From assembly GCA_903823665.1 (NCBI GenBank), contig CAIJTR010000067.1, positions 1 to 64,000 of the forward strand: a DNA stretch of 64,000 bases, in the 5' to 3' direction. The position numbers and the translations under genes are program-made. The notes beneath the pieces were generated by a model. It was not told where the DNA came from. It searched no databases and saw only the letters and a program-made list of their open reading frames with translations. This DNA is from an uncultured Rhodospirillales bacterium. Lineage in GTDB: Bacteria; Pseudomonadota; Alphaproteobacteria; Acetobacterales; Acetobacteraceae. Below are positions 1 to 10,767 of the stretch, piece by piece. Every line of letters starts with the position of its first letter. Within the stretch, counting starts at the first letter, position 1.

Positions 1-56
1 CGCCCGATCATATTGAACCGGTTCGGCTCAATATGATCGCGGCTAAGTTGCTCTAG
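1..56. repeat. CTAG-bounded palindromic element, copy 1 (cut by window start)
   Basis: A 16-base inverted repeat (5-20 and 24-39, 3-base loop, one mismatched position) is followed by a tail ending in GCTCTAG at 50-56. The reverse complement matches the element at 28144-28208 at 54 of the 56 positions visible here, so this is a dispersed element and not a chance hairpin. The left end lies outside the window. It resembles the mosaic intergenic palindromes common in alphaproteobacteria. It lies downstream of comF and could form a hairpin in a comF read-through transcript. Confidence 0.85.
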
Positions 57-68
57 AATCATACATTT

Positions 69-121
69 CTAGAGCACGAACTTTAGACCAGATGATTCCA
101 TCTGGTCGAAACGTGCTCTAG
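69..121. repeat. CTAG-bounded palindromic element, second type
   Basis: The element is delimited by CTAGAGCACG at 69-78 and its exact inverse at 112-121. Inside it is a perfect 9-base inverted repeat, GACCAGATG at 86-94 and CATCTGGTC at 99-107, around the loop ATTC. The core differs from copy 1, but the CTAGAGC/GCTCTAG boundaries are the same, so the two look like members of one modular family placed head to head with a 12-base spacer. The right boundary CTAG (118-121) contains the TAG stop codon of comF read on the minus strand. The symmetric hairpin could also end comF transcription. Confidence 0.85.
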
Positions 122-876
122 CGGCGGCGCGGATCACCCACCCGTGTGGCAACGAGCAGATCGACCCGCGTTGCCCCTCCATAAAAAAGCGTCTGCGTGC
201 AGCCACGTGCGGTCGCCCCAGATGTGAGCACGTCATCAATCAGCACAACGCGCTTGCCCGTGAGCGTCACGCGCCGCCCAAGTCTGACGCCGAATGCGCC
301 GTGCAGCACGCGGGCGCGCTGTTCGGCCGACAAATCGCCCAGCGAGGGCGTGGGAGTGATCCGCACAATCGCGTCCTGCGACACTGGAATGCCGGTCACT
401 TTGCTGATCGCATTCGCCAGCAGGCCAGACTGGTTATAACGCCGCGCCCGCAGCCGGGCTGGATGCAGCGGCACCGGCACTAGCAATTCCGCATCCTTCA
501 GCAGATCAGCCCCGGCGCTGGCCATCAATGCGCCCAGGCCGTTCGCCAGTTCTGGCCGGTCGCTATATTTCAGCGCCAGAATAACGCGTTTGCTTTGCCC
601 CTCATACCGAAGTGCCGCCCGCGCCTCACGCCAAGGCGGCGGATAATCCAGGCAATTGTCGCAGGCTTCGGGCGTGCCCCAGGGCTGATCACTCCGCAGC
701 GGCGCGCTGCAATATCGGCAACATGCGGCGGTGATCAGATGAATATGGCTGAAGCAATCCGCGCAAAACTGGCCCTGCACCTGCACCTGCGTCTCGCACG
801 CCATGCAAGTGGGCGGCAGCAGAATGTCCAGCACCGCCAAACCCACACGCCCGAACATCGCTTTGACATGCCCCAT
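118..876 (-). CDS. comF: ComF family phosphoribosyltransferase-like protein
   Basis: The product is 252 residues, usual for ComF, the competence-associated protein thought to assist uptake and handling of transforming single-stranded DNA. The N-terminus has a zinc-ribbon-like set of cysteines (C24, C27, C38, C41, C52, C53, C56, C72, C75). The C-terminus has the phosphoribosyltransferase signature VVLIDDVLTSGATA near 210-223. The start at 876 is chosen because homology begins there; the open frame continues upstream only as antisense to the methyltransferase gene. It is divergent from that gene with 61 bases between. The stop codon TAG is formed by the boundary of a palindromic element. Confidence 0.9.
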   Translation of the reverse strand: MGHVKAMFGRVGLAVLDILLPPTCMACETQVQVQGQFCADCFSHIHLITAACCRYCSAPLRSDQPWGTPEACDNCLDYPPPWREARAALRYEGQSKRVILALKYSDRPELANGLGALMASAGADLLKDAELLVPVPLHPARLRARRYNQSGLLANAISKVTGIPVSQDAIVRITPTPSLGDLSAEQRARVLHGAFGVRLGRRVTLTGKRVVLIDDVLTSGATARGCTQTLFYGGATRVDLLVATRVGDPRRR

Positions 877-937
877 CGGCGCAGTGTGCCGCAGGCAGGC
901 CCTTGGCAACAAACCAATCCGGCGTGACATAGGCGTT

Positions 938-1786
938 ATGACGCCCATCATCTTCGACCGCCCCACCGTCGCCCGCACCCGCAACCGCGCCGCCGCAACG
1001 GTTGAGCGTGTTGCCCCGGTGATCGCAGACGTGGCCGAACGCCTGCTCGACCGCCTTGACGACACCACCCGCCGCTTCACCCAGGCACTCGACATCGGTG
1101 GCCGCGGCGTCACCGCCCCCATGCTGCGGGCGCGCGGGATCGAGGTGATCGCCTGCGATCTGTCGCCTCGCATGGCAGCATTGAACGGCGGCACCTGCGT
1201 GGTGGCGGACGAAGAATGCTTGCCCTTCGCCCCCGCCAGCTTCGACCTCGTGGTGGCAAACCTCTCCCTGCACAGCATCAACGATCTGCCGGGAGCCCTC
1301 ATCCAAATCCGCCACGCGCTGCGACCGGACGGCCTGTTCCTCGCAAGCCTCCCCTGTCTCGGCACCCTCGCCGAACTACGCACCGCACTGACCCAGGCGG
1401 AGGCGGAACTGACCGGAGGTGCCTCCCCCCGCGTCGCCCCCTTCCCAGACCTGCGCGATGGTGCCGCCCTCCTGCAACGCGCCGGGTTCGCGCTGCCGGT
1501 GGCTGACGCCGAGGACATAACCCTGCGCTACGCCACCCCGTTCAACCTGCTCGCCGATCTGCGCAATGCCGGTGAGACCAACGCCACCGCCCAGCGCAGC
1601 CGCCGCCCCCCGCCCCGCGCCCTGTTCGCGCATGCGCTGGCCGGGATGATCGCAGCAGACGGCACCCTCAGCACCCAACTCCGCGTGGCAATGCTGACGG
1701 GATGGGCCCCTGCCCCATCGCAGCCCCAACCGCTCAAACCGGGCTCGGGTCAGGTCTCGTTGGCAAAGCTGCTTGGCGACGAATAA
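938..1786 (+). CDS. Class I SAM-dependent methyltransferase, NDUFAF5-like
   Basis: The product is 282 residues. The N-terminus (IIFDRPTVARTRNRAA, then a helix ending ALDIGGRG) matches the bacterial relatives of mitochondrial NDUFAF5, a complex I assembly factor with a methyltransferase fold that in humans hydroxylates an arginine of NDUFS7. The SAM-binding loop LDIGGRGV is at about 48-55, followed by an acidic residue after the next strand and a motif IV-like FDLVVANLSLHSIND near 105-119. Whether it methylates or hydroxylates cannot be told from sequence. It is divergent from comF and convergent with moaA, whose stop lies 6 bases away. Confidence 0.8.
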   Translation: MTPIIFDRPTVARTRNRAAATVERVAPVIADVAERLLDRLDDTTRRFTQALDIGGRGVTAPMLRARGIEVIACDLSPRMAALNGGTCVVADEECLPFAPASFDLVVANLSLHSINDLPGALIQIRHALRPDGLFLASLPCLGTLAELRTALTQAEAELTGGASPRVAPFPDLRDGAALLQRAGFALPVADAEDITLRYATPFNLLADLRNAGETNATAQRSRRPPPRALFAHALAGMIAADGTLSTQLRVAMLTGWAPAPSQPQPLKPGSGQVSLAKLLGDE

Positions 1787-1792
1787 GCCCTG

Positions 1793-2779
1793 TCAGCCGC
1801 CCGTCACACTCATATGCCGCGACACTGAAGGTGCGTTCTCGCGCCGGTCGATGATGAAATCATGCCCCTTCGGCTTGCGCGCAATCGCGGCATGAATGGC
1901 CGCATCAAGCTCATCATCCGAAGCGCCAGACCGCAGCAGCGGCCGGAAATCAGCCGCGTCATCCTGGCCCAGACACATATAAAGCGTGCCGGTGCAGGTG
2001 AGCCTGACGCGATTGCAGCTCTCGCAGAAATTATGCGTCATCGGCGTGATGAACCCAATGCGCCCGCCGGTCTGCGCCACCGTAAAGTATCGTGCTGGGC
2101 CGCCTGTCCGATACTCCGTCTCCTCCAGCGTCCAGCTACGACGCAGGCGCGCGCGAACCTGTGAGAGCGGCAAATACTGATCAGCGCGATGACCGTCGAT
2201 CTCACCGAGCGGCATCGTCTCGATCAAACACAGATCAAAACCATGCTCGCCGCACCAGGCCACCATGTCGTCCAGCCCGTCCTCATTGACGCCCTTCAAC
2301 GCCACGGCATTGATCTTGATTGCAAGCCCGGCATCCTTGGCGGCGTAAATCCCCTCCAGCGTCTTCTCCATCTTGCCCCACCGAGTGATGGAGGAAAACA
2401 ACGCAGGATCAAGCGTATCCAGGCTCACATTCACACGCCGCACACCTGCCGCGTAAAGGTCCTGCGCATAACGGGTCAGCTGCGTGCCATTGCTGGTCAG
2501 CGTCAACTCGCGCAGCCCATTGCCAATCCGCGAGCCCAGGCCACGAAATAGTGTCATCACATCACGGCGCACCAGCGGTTCGCCACCGGTGATGCGGATT
2601 TTATCCGTGCCGAGCCGAATGAACGCACCGCACAGCCGCTCCAATTCCTCCAGCGTCAGCAACTCCGGCTTCGGCAGAAAGTTCATGTCTTCGGACATGC
2701 AATACACACACCGCAGATCGCACCGATCTGTGACGGACACACGCAGGTAGCTGATGGCTCGGCCGAAGGGATCGATCAT
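1793..2779 (-). CDS. moaA: GTP 3',8-cyclase MoaA
   Basis: This radical-SAM enzyme starts molybdenum cofactor synthesis by rearranging GTP to 3',8-cyclo-7,8-dihydro-GTP, which MoaC converts to cyclic pyranopterin monophosphate. The 328-residue protein carries the N-terminal cluster motif C20-x3-C24-x2-C27 and the second C-terminal [4Fe-4S] site in [19 protein letters not shown]. It ends in the Gly-Gly tail required for activity in this family. Length is standard. No other moa gene lies near; the window's molybdenum hydroxylase (34.9-38.6 kb) is a possible consumer of the cofactor. Confidence 0.96.
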   Translation of the reverse strand: MIDPFGRAISYLRVSVTDRCDLRCVYCMSEDMNFLPKPELLTLEELERLCGAFIRLGTDKIRITGGEPLVRRDVMTLFRGLGSRIGNGLRELTLTSNGTQLTRYAQDLYAAGVRRVNVSLDTLDPALFSSITRWGKMEKTLEGIYAAKDAGLAIKINAVALKGVNEDGLDDMVAWCGEHGFDLCLIETMPLGEIDGHRADQYLPLSQVRARLRRSWTLEETEYRTGGPARYFTVAQTGGRIGFITPMTHNFCESCNRVRLTCTGTLYMCLGQDDAADFRPLLRSGASDDELDAAIHAAIARKPKGHDFIIDRRENAPSVSRHMSVTGG

Positions 2780-2843
2780 AACGGTATGGCTTGCTCCAGG
2801 GCATGCATGTTGTCCATCCGCACCCGCGTTGCAAGCCTGCCCT

Positions 2844-3056
2844 TTAATCGTCGATGACGTCCAGCGTGATCACCCGCGCGTTGATCAACACTTTGCCAGC
2901 ATGCTCGAAATTCACCGTAACCCGGCTGCCGGTTGCGGATTGCACCTGCCCCTCGCCCCAATCCGGCTGCGCGGGATGACGCACGCGCTGGCCCGGCGTG
3001 AGGCCCGCGAAGAACCCATCCGGCTGGACCCCAGTATCATCCCTTGGTTGCGGCAT
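2844..3056 (-). CDS. DUF3553 family small protein
   Basis: The product is 70 residues with [27 protein letters not shown], a G-x-R-V-x-H-P-x-x-P-x-W-G pattern typical of the DUF3553 family of small beta-rich proteins with no established function. The start at 3056 is preferred over an upstream in-frame ATG because AGGAA lies just before it, while the upstream ATG has no ribosome-binding site. It is transcribed toward moaA with a 64-base gap and is divergent from chpT. Confidence 0.75.
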   Translation of the reverse strand: MPQPRDDTGVQPDGFFAGLTPGQRVRHPAQPDWGEGQVQSATGSRVTVNFEHAGKVLINARVITLDVIDD

Positions 3057-3134
3057 CGCGCGTTCCTGTGGTGGACAGAGTGTCATTGAAAGCCGGTATG
3101 CATCATCCGCACCCCCTGAGCAAAAGGCCTGACC

Positions 3135-3812
3135 ATGGCAAAAATGATGACAACGGGTGCGGGTGGCGGGCAGCCGGACACCGCCGGGGGCATGCAGCTC
3201 ACCCTCGCGGAGGTGCTGGCCACGCGCATCAGCCATGATATCGCCGGCGCGCTCGGCACCTTGGCCGGCTCTCTTGAACTCGCCCGCGATGACGCCGTGA
3301 TGCATGACGAGGCCTTGCAACTCGCGCATGAGACAGCAAATGGTTTGAAGAACCGCTTGAGGCTGTTCCGCATGGCATGGGGTGGAGGTGAAGCCACTTC
3401 TGGCGAGGAGCTAAGCGAAATAGTGACCAATATCCCAACGCCGCGCCGCATTCACATTTCGCTCGATGGGATTAAGGACTCGACCGCTTTCAACGCCAGC
3501 CAAACACAGGTTTTACTCAATGTGCTGATGCTCGGCGTGGAGGCGTTGGCGGGCGAAGGAACGGTGCGTGCCGTCCGCCAAGGTGATTGCATGCGGATCA
3601 CGCTTGAGGGTCCAAATGCGTCCTGGCCTGCCGGATTTGAGGCGTTTCTGTCCAGCAAAGACGTCGCTATGCGGGCTGCGATCAGTCAGGGACCCCGGCC
3701 TTTGCTGGGCCCGTTGACCGCACTCATCGCGCATCAAACCGGGATACGTCTGGCGTTGTCCGAAGGCCCTCGCGATCAGGGCGCACCTGTGATGGTGATG
3801 CCGCTGCATTGA
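3135..3812 (+). CDS. chpT: Histidine phosphotransferase ChpT
   Basis: The product is 225 residues. It has the dimeric phosphotransferase helix RISHDIAGALGTLAGSLEL with phosphoacceptor H34, followed by a degenerate kinase-like C-terminal domain with no ATP-binding motifs, as in Caulobacter ChpT. In that system ChpT passes phosphate from CckA to the cell-cycle regulators CtrA and CpdR. Its likely donor, CckA, is encoded at 21084-22697; ctrA and cpdR are not in the window. It lies 141 bases upstream of cheA on the same strand, so shared transcription with the chemotaxis genes is possible but not shown. Confidence 0.87.
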   Translation: MAKMMTTGAGGGQPDTAGGMQLTLAEVLATRISHDIAGALGTLAGSLELARDDAVMHDEALQLAHETANGLKNRLRLFRMAWGGGEATSGEELSEIVTNIPTPRRIHISLDGIKDSTAFNASQTQVLLNVLMLGVEALAGEGTVRAVRQGDCMRITLEGPNASWPAGFEAFLSSKDVAMRAAISQGPRPLLGPLTALIAHQTGIRLALSEGPRDQGAPVMVMPLH

Positions 3813-3953
3813 GACGGCATTCGTGGTTTCGCTGCTAAAGAGCTGCACGTTTACTGTTTGTTTGTTTCTGACGGGCACACTGCACCCATCGAACCTCACC
3901 TCCGCCTGGGCAGCGCGCTCAGATTTGCGGGCAACCGGGGCCGGGATGCAAAG

Positions 3954-6650
<2,697 letters not shown>

Positions 6651-6679
6651 CACCTGCATCCAACGATCAAAGGACCGAC

Positions 6680-7177
6680 ATGACAGACCAAACCATGCTA
6701 GCGGCCCGCTCCGGGGCCAGCCCAGACGTGCCGGCGTCCGGTGGGCAGGACGTCTTCGTCACGCTTTCGGTGGACAACCAACTATGCGGCATACCTGTGC
6801 TGGCGGTGCGTGATGTGCTCGGCCCGCAAATCATCACGCGCATTCCACTGGCACCACCCGAAGTTGCCGGCAGCCTCAATTTGCGTGGCCGCATCGTCAC
6901 CGCCATCGACCTGCGACGTCGGCTCGGTCTGCAGCCGCAACCCCACGGTGCCATCCAAATGTCAGTGGTGGCCGAGCAGGGCGGTGAACTTTACGCGCTG
7001 CTCGTCGATCAGGTTTCTGAGGTGATGAGCCTGCCAAGGGGGCAATTCGAGCGCAACCCGCCCACCCTGTCCGCCGAATGGGGACGCTACAGCTCCGGCA
7101 TTTACCGCCTGCAGGGCAGGCTGCTGGCAGTGCTCGACATTTCCCGCCTACTCGCCCTGTCACACGCACCTGTTTGA
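6680..7177 (+). CDS. cheW: Chemotaxis coupling protein CheW
   Basis: The product is 165 residues with a CheW SH3-like domain, including CGIPVLAVRDVLGPQ, RIPLAPPEVAGSLNLRGRIVTAIDLR and a terminal VLDISRLL, the usual landmarks of the adaptor that links chemoreceptors to CheA. The first 30 residues are a polar, poorly conserved leader. The start is supported by AAAGGA eight bases ahead of the ATG. It sits 29 bases after cheA and 11 before cheY in the same operon. Confidence 0.94.
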   Translation: MTDQTMLAARSGASPDVPASGGQDVFVTLSVDNQLCGIPVLAVRDVLGPQIITRIPLAPPEVAGSLNLRGRIVTAIDLRRRLGLQPQPHGAIQMSVVAEQGGELYALLVDQVSEVMSLPRGQFERNPPTLSAEWGRYSSGIYRLQGRLLAVLDISRLLALSHAPV

Positions 7178-7188
7178 GGACCCATTCA

Positions 7189-7566
7189 ATGCAAACGCCC
7201 CCACGAAGCTGCCTGGTTGTCGATGACAGCCGCGTGGTGCGAAAAGTCGCCCGCCGCATCCTGGAGGGCCAGGGGTTCGCGGTCCGTGAAGCTGAGGACG
7301 GTCAGGTCGCACTTGACGCCTGCCGTGATCGCATGCCGGACAGCGTGCTGCTGGACTGGAATATGCCGGTGATGAACGGCATCGAATTCCTCAAGGCGCT
7401 GCGCAGCGAATTCGGTCCGAACCAGCCGCCGGTGATGTTCTGCACCACCGAGAACGACATCTCGTTCATCGAACAGGCCATTGAGCACGGCGCGCAGGAA
7501 TTCATCATGAAGCCGTTTGATGAGGATATTCTGGTCAGCAAATTCACCCAAGTCGGCCTGCTGTGA
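7189..7566 (+). CDS. cheY: Chemotaxis response regulator CheY
   Basis: This is a single-domain receiver of 125 residues. Acidic pocket residues are in VVDDSR (D12, D13), the phosphoacceptor is D56 in LLDWNMPVMNG, the conserved Thr is in MFCTTEND and the Lys is in FIMKPFD. Position in the che operon implies it is the kinase output to the flagellar switch. The stop codon overlaps the GTG start of cheB in the sequence GTGA, indicating translational coupling. Confidence 0.93.
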   Translation: MQTPPRSCLVVDDSRVVRKVARRILEGQGFAVREAEDGQVALDACRDRMPDSVLLDWNMPVMNGIEFLKALRSEFGPNQPPVMFCTTENDISFIEQAIEHGAQEFIMKPFDEDILVSKFTQVGLL

Positions 7567-8630
7567 CACTGCCCCAGGCCCGCGTGATGATCTGCGATGA
7601 CAGCATCTTCATCCGCAGCGCCATCAGTCGCATGCTGGAGACCGACCCCGGCATCCGTGTCGTCGCGCGCGTGGCCAACGGTGAAGCGGCCATTGCCGAA
7701 CTCAGCCGCCAATCCGTGGATGTGCTGGTGCTCGACATTGAAATGCCGGTGATGGACGGCCTGACCGCACTGCCATTGTTGCTGCGTGCCGATCCCACTT
7801 TGCGCATCATTATGGCGAGCACGCTGACCACGCGCGGGGCAGATGTGGCGTTGCGCGCATTGCATCTGGGGGCCGCAGATTATCTGCCCAAGCCGTCCAG
7901 CGCCGCCATTCAGGATGAGAGTTTCAAACGCGAACTGCTTGCCAAGGTGCGCGGTCTCGCAAGGCTTCGCCAGACATCAAAGGCGCTACCAGGTGCCGCG
8001 CCGACAACCCGCACCGCCTTGCCCGCGCTGCGCCCGGCATCACGCCAGCGCGCGCAATTGCTGGCCATCGGCAGTTCCACCGGTGGGCCACAGGCGCTGT
8101 TCACGTTCATCCAGGGTCTTGGCAAAGCTCTGCCAGTGCCGGTGGTGCTGACCCAGCATATGCCGAAAACCTTCACCCCCATTCTCGCCGATCATCTCAA
8201 CAAGCTTGGTGCCATGCCATGTGCTGAGGCCATCCACGGCGAGAAGCTGGCACCAGGGTGCATCTATCTCGCCCCCGGCGATCAGCATTTGATGGTGGAC
8301 CAAATTCCAGGCGGGCTTGCGGTGCGGCTCACGTCCGACGCCCCCGAGAATTTCTGCAGGCCCTCGGTCGATCCAATGCTGCGCAGCGCCAACCTCGCCT
8401 GCAGCGGCCGCGTGCTCGTAGCCATGCTGACGGGCATGGGCCATGACGGGCTGGACGGAACGCGCGGGATCATCAACGCGGGCGGTACCGCGATCGCCCA
8501 GGACGAAGCAACCAGTGTCGTCTGGGGAATGCCGGGTGCCATCGCCCAGGCCGGGCTATGTCATGCCGTGCTGCCACTGAACCGTCTTGCGGCCAAGGTG
8601 CGAGATCTGTTGGAAATGAAAACCTTATGA
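7563..8630 (+). CDS. cheB: Protein-glutamate methylesterase CheB
   Basis: The product is 355 residues. The N-terminal receiver has D58 in LVLDIEMPVMDG and the lysine motif YLPKPS. The C-terminal methylesterase domain has the nucleophile serine in AIGSSTGGPQ (about 171), the histidine in LTQHMP and the aspartate in MLTGMGHDG, so the catalytic triad is complete. It removes methyl groups from, or deamidates, chemoreceptor glutamyl sites during adaptation. It starts with GTG overlapping the cheY stop, and its stop overlaps the cheR ATG. Confidence 0.95.
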   Translation: MTLPQARVMICDDSIFIRSAISRMLETDPGIRVVARVANGEAAIAELSRQSVDVLVLDIEMPVMDGLTALPLLLRADPTLRIIMASTLTTRGADVALRALHLGAADYLPKPSSAAIQDESFKRELLAKVRGLARLRQTSKALPGAAPTTRTALPALRPASRQRAQLLAIGSSTGGPQALFTFIQGLGKALPVPVVLTQHMPKTFTPILADHLNKLGAMPCAEAIHGEKLAPGCIYLAPGDQHLMVDQIPGGLAVRLTSDAPENFCRPSVDPMLRSANLACSGRVLVAMLTGMGHDGLDGTRGIINAGGTAIAQDEATSVVWGMPGAIAQAGLCHAVLPLNRLAAKVRDLLEMKTL

Positions 8631-9493
8631 AGCCCACCAGTTTCGACGCCGTCGCCAGCCTGCTTTACCAAGGCTCCGGCCTCGTGATCGGGCCAGACAA
8701 GCTCTACCTGCTGGAAAACCGGCTTGGCCCCATCATGAAGCGGCACAGCCTCGCAAGCCTTGATCTGCTGGCGGAAAAAATACGCGTCGCACCGCCAGGT
8801 GCTCCGCAGGGGCGGCTTGAGCTTGAAATCATCGAGGCGATGACAACAAATGAAAGCTTCTTTTTCCGTGACGAGAAGCCATTCACCCATTTCCGAACCC
8901 ATGCGCTGCCGAGGTTGCTGTCCCAGCGTAGTGCTGCAACATCACTGCGCATCTGGTCAGCAGCCGCCAGCACCGGCCAGGAGGCCTATTCGCTGGCAAT
9001 GATCCTTTCGGAATGCAAGGCACAGCTTGCGACGCGAACTGTGGAGATCATCGGGACAGACATCGCCCGCGAACCCCTCGCCCGCGCTCAGGAGGGGCTT
9101 TACACCCAGTTCGAGGTGCAGCGCGGCCTGCCGATGCAAAATCTTGTTCGGTATTTCCGCAAGGACGGCACCAACTGGCGCCTGGCGGATGCGCTGCGTG
9201 CGATGGTGCAGTTCAAAGTGTGGAACCTGCTGGCGGACCTGCGCGGGTTGGGGCAGTTCGACGTGGTGTTCTGCCGCAACGTGCTGATTTATTTCGATCA
9301 GGCCACCAAAACCCGCGTACTTGAAGCCATCGCCCGGCAAATGCCTGCAGATGGCGTGCTTTATCTCGGCGGTGCGGAAACCGTGCTTGGCCTGACCGAT
9401 GCTTTCCAGGCGCAGCCAGGTGAGCGCGGCGTATATCAGCGCAGCGTGACGCCTGCCAACGTCGCGGGCCGCCCTCTCCAAGCGGCCCGTTAA
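8627..9493 (+). CDS. cheR: Chemoreceptor methyltransferase CheR
   Basis: The product is 288 residues, standard for CheR. It has the N-terminal helical domain, then IEAMTTNESFFFRDEKPF, the SAM-binding strand RIWSAAASTGQEAYSLAM and the late motif FDVVFCRNVLIYFD. It methylates chemoreceptor glutamates and opposes CheB. The ATG lies inside the cheB stop (ATGA), so the two adaptation enzymes are translationally coupled. It is the last gene of the operon and is convergent with the next gene, with a 13-base gap. Confidence 0.95.
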   Translation: MKPTSFDAVASLLYQGSGLVIGPDKLYLLENRLGPIMKRHSLASLDLLAEKIRVAPPGAPQGRLELEIIEAMTTNESFFFRDEKPFTHFRTHALPRLLSQRSAATSLRIWSAAASTGQEAYSLAMILSECKAQLATRTVEIIGTDIAREPLARAQEGLYTQFEVQRGLPMQNLVRYFRKDGTNWRLADALRAMVQFKVWNLLADLRGLGQFDVVFCRNVLIYFDQATKTRVLEAIARQMPADGVLYLGGAETVLGLTDAFQAQPGERGVYQRSVTPANVAGRPLQAAR

Positions 9494-9506
9494 GCCAATG
9501 CCAAAT

Positions 9507-10631
9507 TCAGCGCAGTGCGCCGCGCGCCGCCACTGGCCACAGGCATTCCACGCGTCCGCCTCGCACGCCCACATACCAGTCAAAACGGTCCACCGTGGGG
9601 TCGCAATGGCCGGGCACGAGGCGCAGCTTTTCGCCCAGGGCGGGGGAGGCTGCGGCCTCCGCCACACGCAACGTGCCGTGCTCGTCAGATGCACCGACGT
9701 AACGCAACTCCGACCGCTGCCACACCACCGGATAGCCGCTATCAACCGCCACCGCCTTGTGCCCCGCATCGAGCACGGCCACACCCGGCTGTGCGGCACT
9801 CATCACCGTGGAGAGCACGAACAGGCTATGGCCAAATCGGCTAACGGGCTTGCCGGTGGCATCAAGATTGGCAGCGTAATCGGCATCCATGAAACAATAG
9901 CTGCCAGCCTGAATTTCAGTGAACACGCCCGAGGCCGCCTCCAACTCGAACGTGCCAGTGCCAGCACCACCGACGATGTCACATTCCAGCCCAACCTGAC
10001 GAAGCTGCTCCACCGTGCGTCGCGTGTTGTCAGAAACCGCCGTGATGGCCGCCGTGCGCTCGGTCAAGGTGCGAAGATGCTGGGCGCTGCCGTGATAGGC
10101 CTGCAGGCCACCGAAGCGCAGATGCGGATGCGCCTCAATCTGCTGCGCCAACTCCACAGCCGCTCCTCCGGGCTTCACGCCGCAGCGCCCGGCCCCCACG
10201 TCAATCTCCACCAGCACGCGCAACAAAACGCCCGCATGCGCCGCAGCCTCTCCCAACGCGGCAACCTGCTTCGCATCGTCGGCGCAAACGGCAATCCGGG
10301 TGATGCGCGCCAGCGCTGCGAGCCGCGCCAGCTTGTCCGCCCCCACCACCTCGTTGCTGACAAGAATGTCCGAAACACCACCCCAGGCGAGAATTTCCGC
10401 CTCACCCACCTTCTGCACACATTGCCCAACAGCGCCGCGCGCCATTTGCAGATGCGCGATCACCGGGGATTTATGCGTTTTGGCATGCGCCCGCAGCTTC
10501 ACGCCGCAATCACGCATCAACCCCGCCATGATGTCGAGATTGGCCTCGAACGCATCTAGGTCGATCAACAGGGCCGGCGTGTCGATCTCGTGCTCGGCCA
10601 TGCCGATCCGGGCGGGGGGTGTTTGCAGCAT
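9507..10631 (-). CDS. D-threonine aldolase / D-serine deaminase-like PLP enzyme
   Basis: The product is 374 residues with the fold-type III (alanine-racemase-like) pattern of the DSD1/D-threonine aldolase family. The PLP lysine lies in LRAHAKTHKSP (about 46-56), AYHG and GAGTGTF form phosphate-binding segments, and PGHCDPT near the C-terminus matches the metal-binding His/Cys pair. Family reactions include retro-aldol cleavage of D-threonine and dehydration of D-serine or D-3-hydroxyaspartate; the substrate here is unknown. AAAGGAG precedes the start. It is divergent from the peptide-binding protein gene at 10768. Confidence 0.83.
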   Translation of the reverse strand: MLQTPPARIGMAEHEIDTPALLIDLDAFEANLDIMAGLMRDCGVKLRAHAKTHKSPVIAHLQMARGAVGQCVQKVGEAEILAWGGVSDILVSNEVVGADKLARLAALARITRIAVCADDAKQVAALGEAAAHAGVLLRVLVEIDVGAGRCGVKPGGAAVELAQQIEAHPHLRFGGLQAYHGSAQHLRTLTERTAAITAVSDNTRRTVEQLRQVGLECDIVGGAGTGTFELEAASGVFTEIQAGSYCFMDADYAANLDATGKPVSRFGHSLFVLSTVMSAAQPGVAVLDAGHKAVAVDSGYPVVWQRSELRYVGASDEHGTLRVAEAAASPALGEKLRLVPGHCDPTVDRFDWYVGVRGGRVECLWPVAARGALR

Positions 10632-10767
10632 CTCGGTTCTCCTTTAGCCGCACTCTCACAGCCCTGGGCGCGAAACGCCAGACCCCGGCAAAACAGCATT
10701 GCGCGGCGCCGAAATTGCTCGATAGTCGGGGGCTGCACATGCTGCCCTCACCGGATAGGAGCCAAAG

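Noticed and set aside
877-1518. Open-frame extension of comF by more than 200 residues
   Set aside because: It is antisense to the methyltransferase gene and has a biased Arg/Ser composition; ComF homology starts at 876.
9498-10559. 353-codon plus-strand frame
   Set aside because: It is antisense to the D-threonine aldolase-like gene, with His/Arg-rich composition and no domain.
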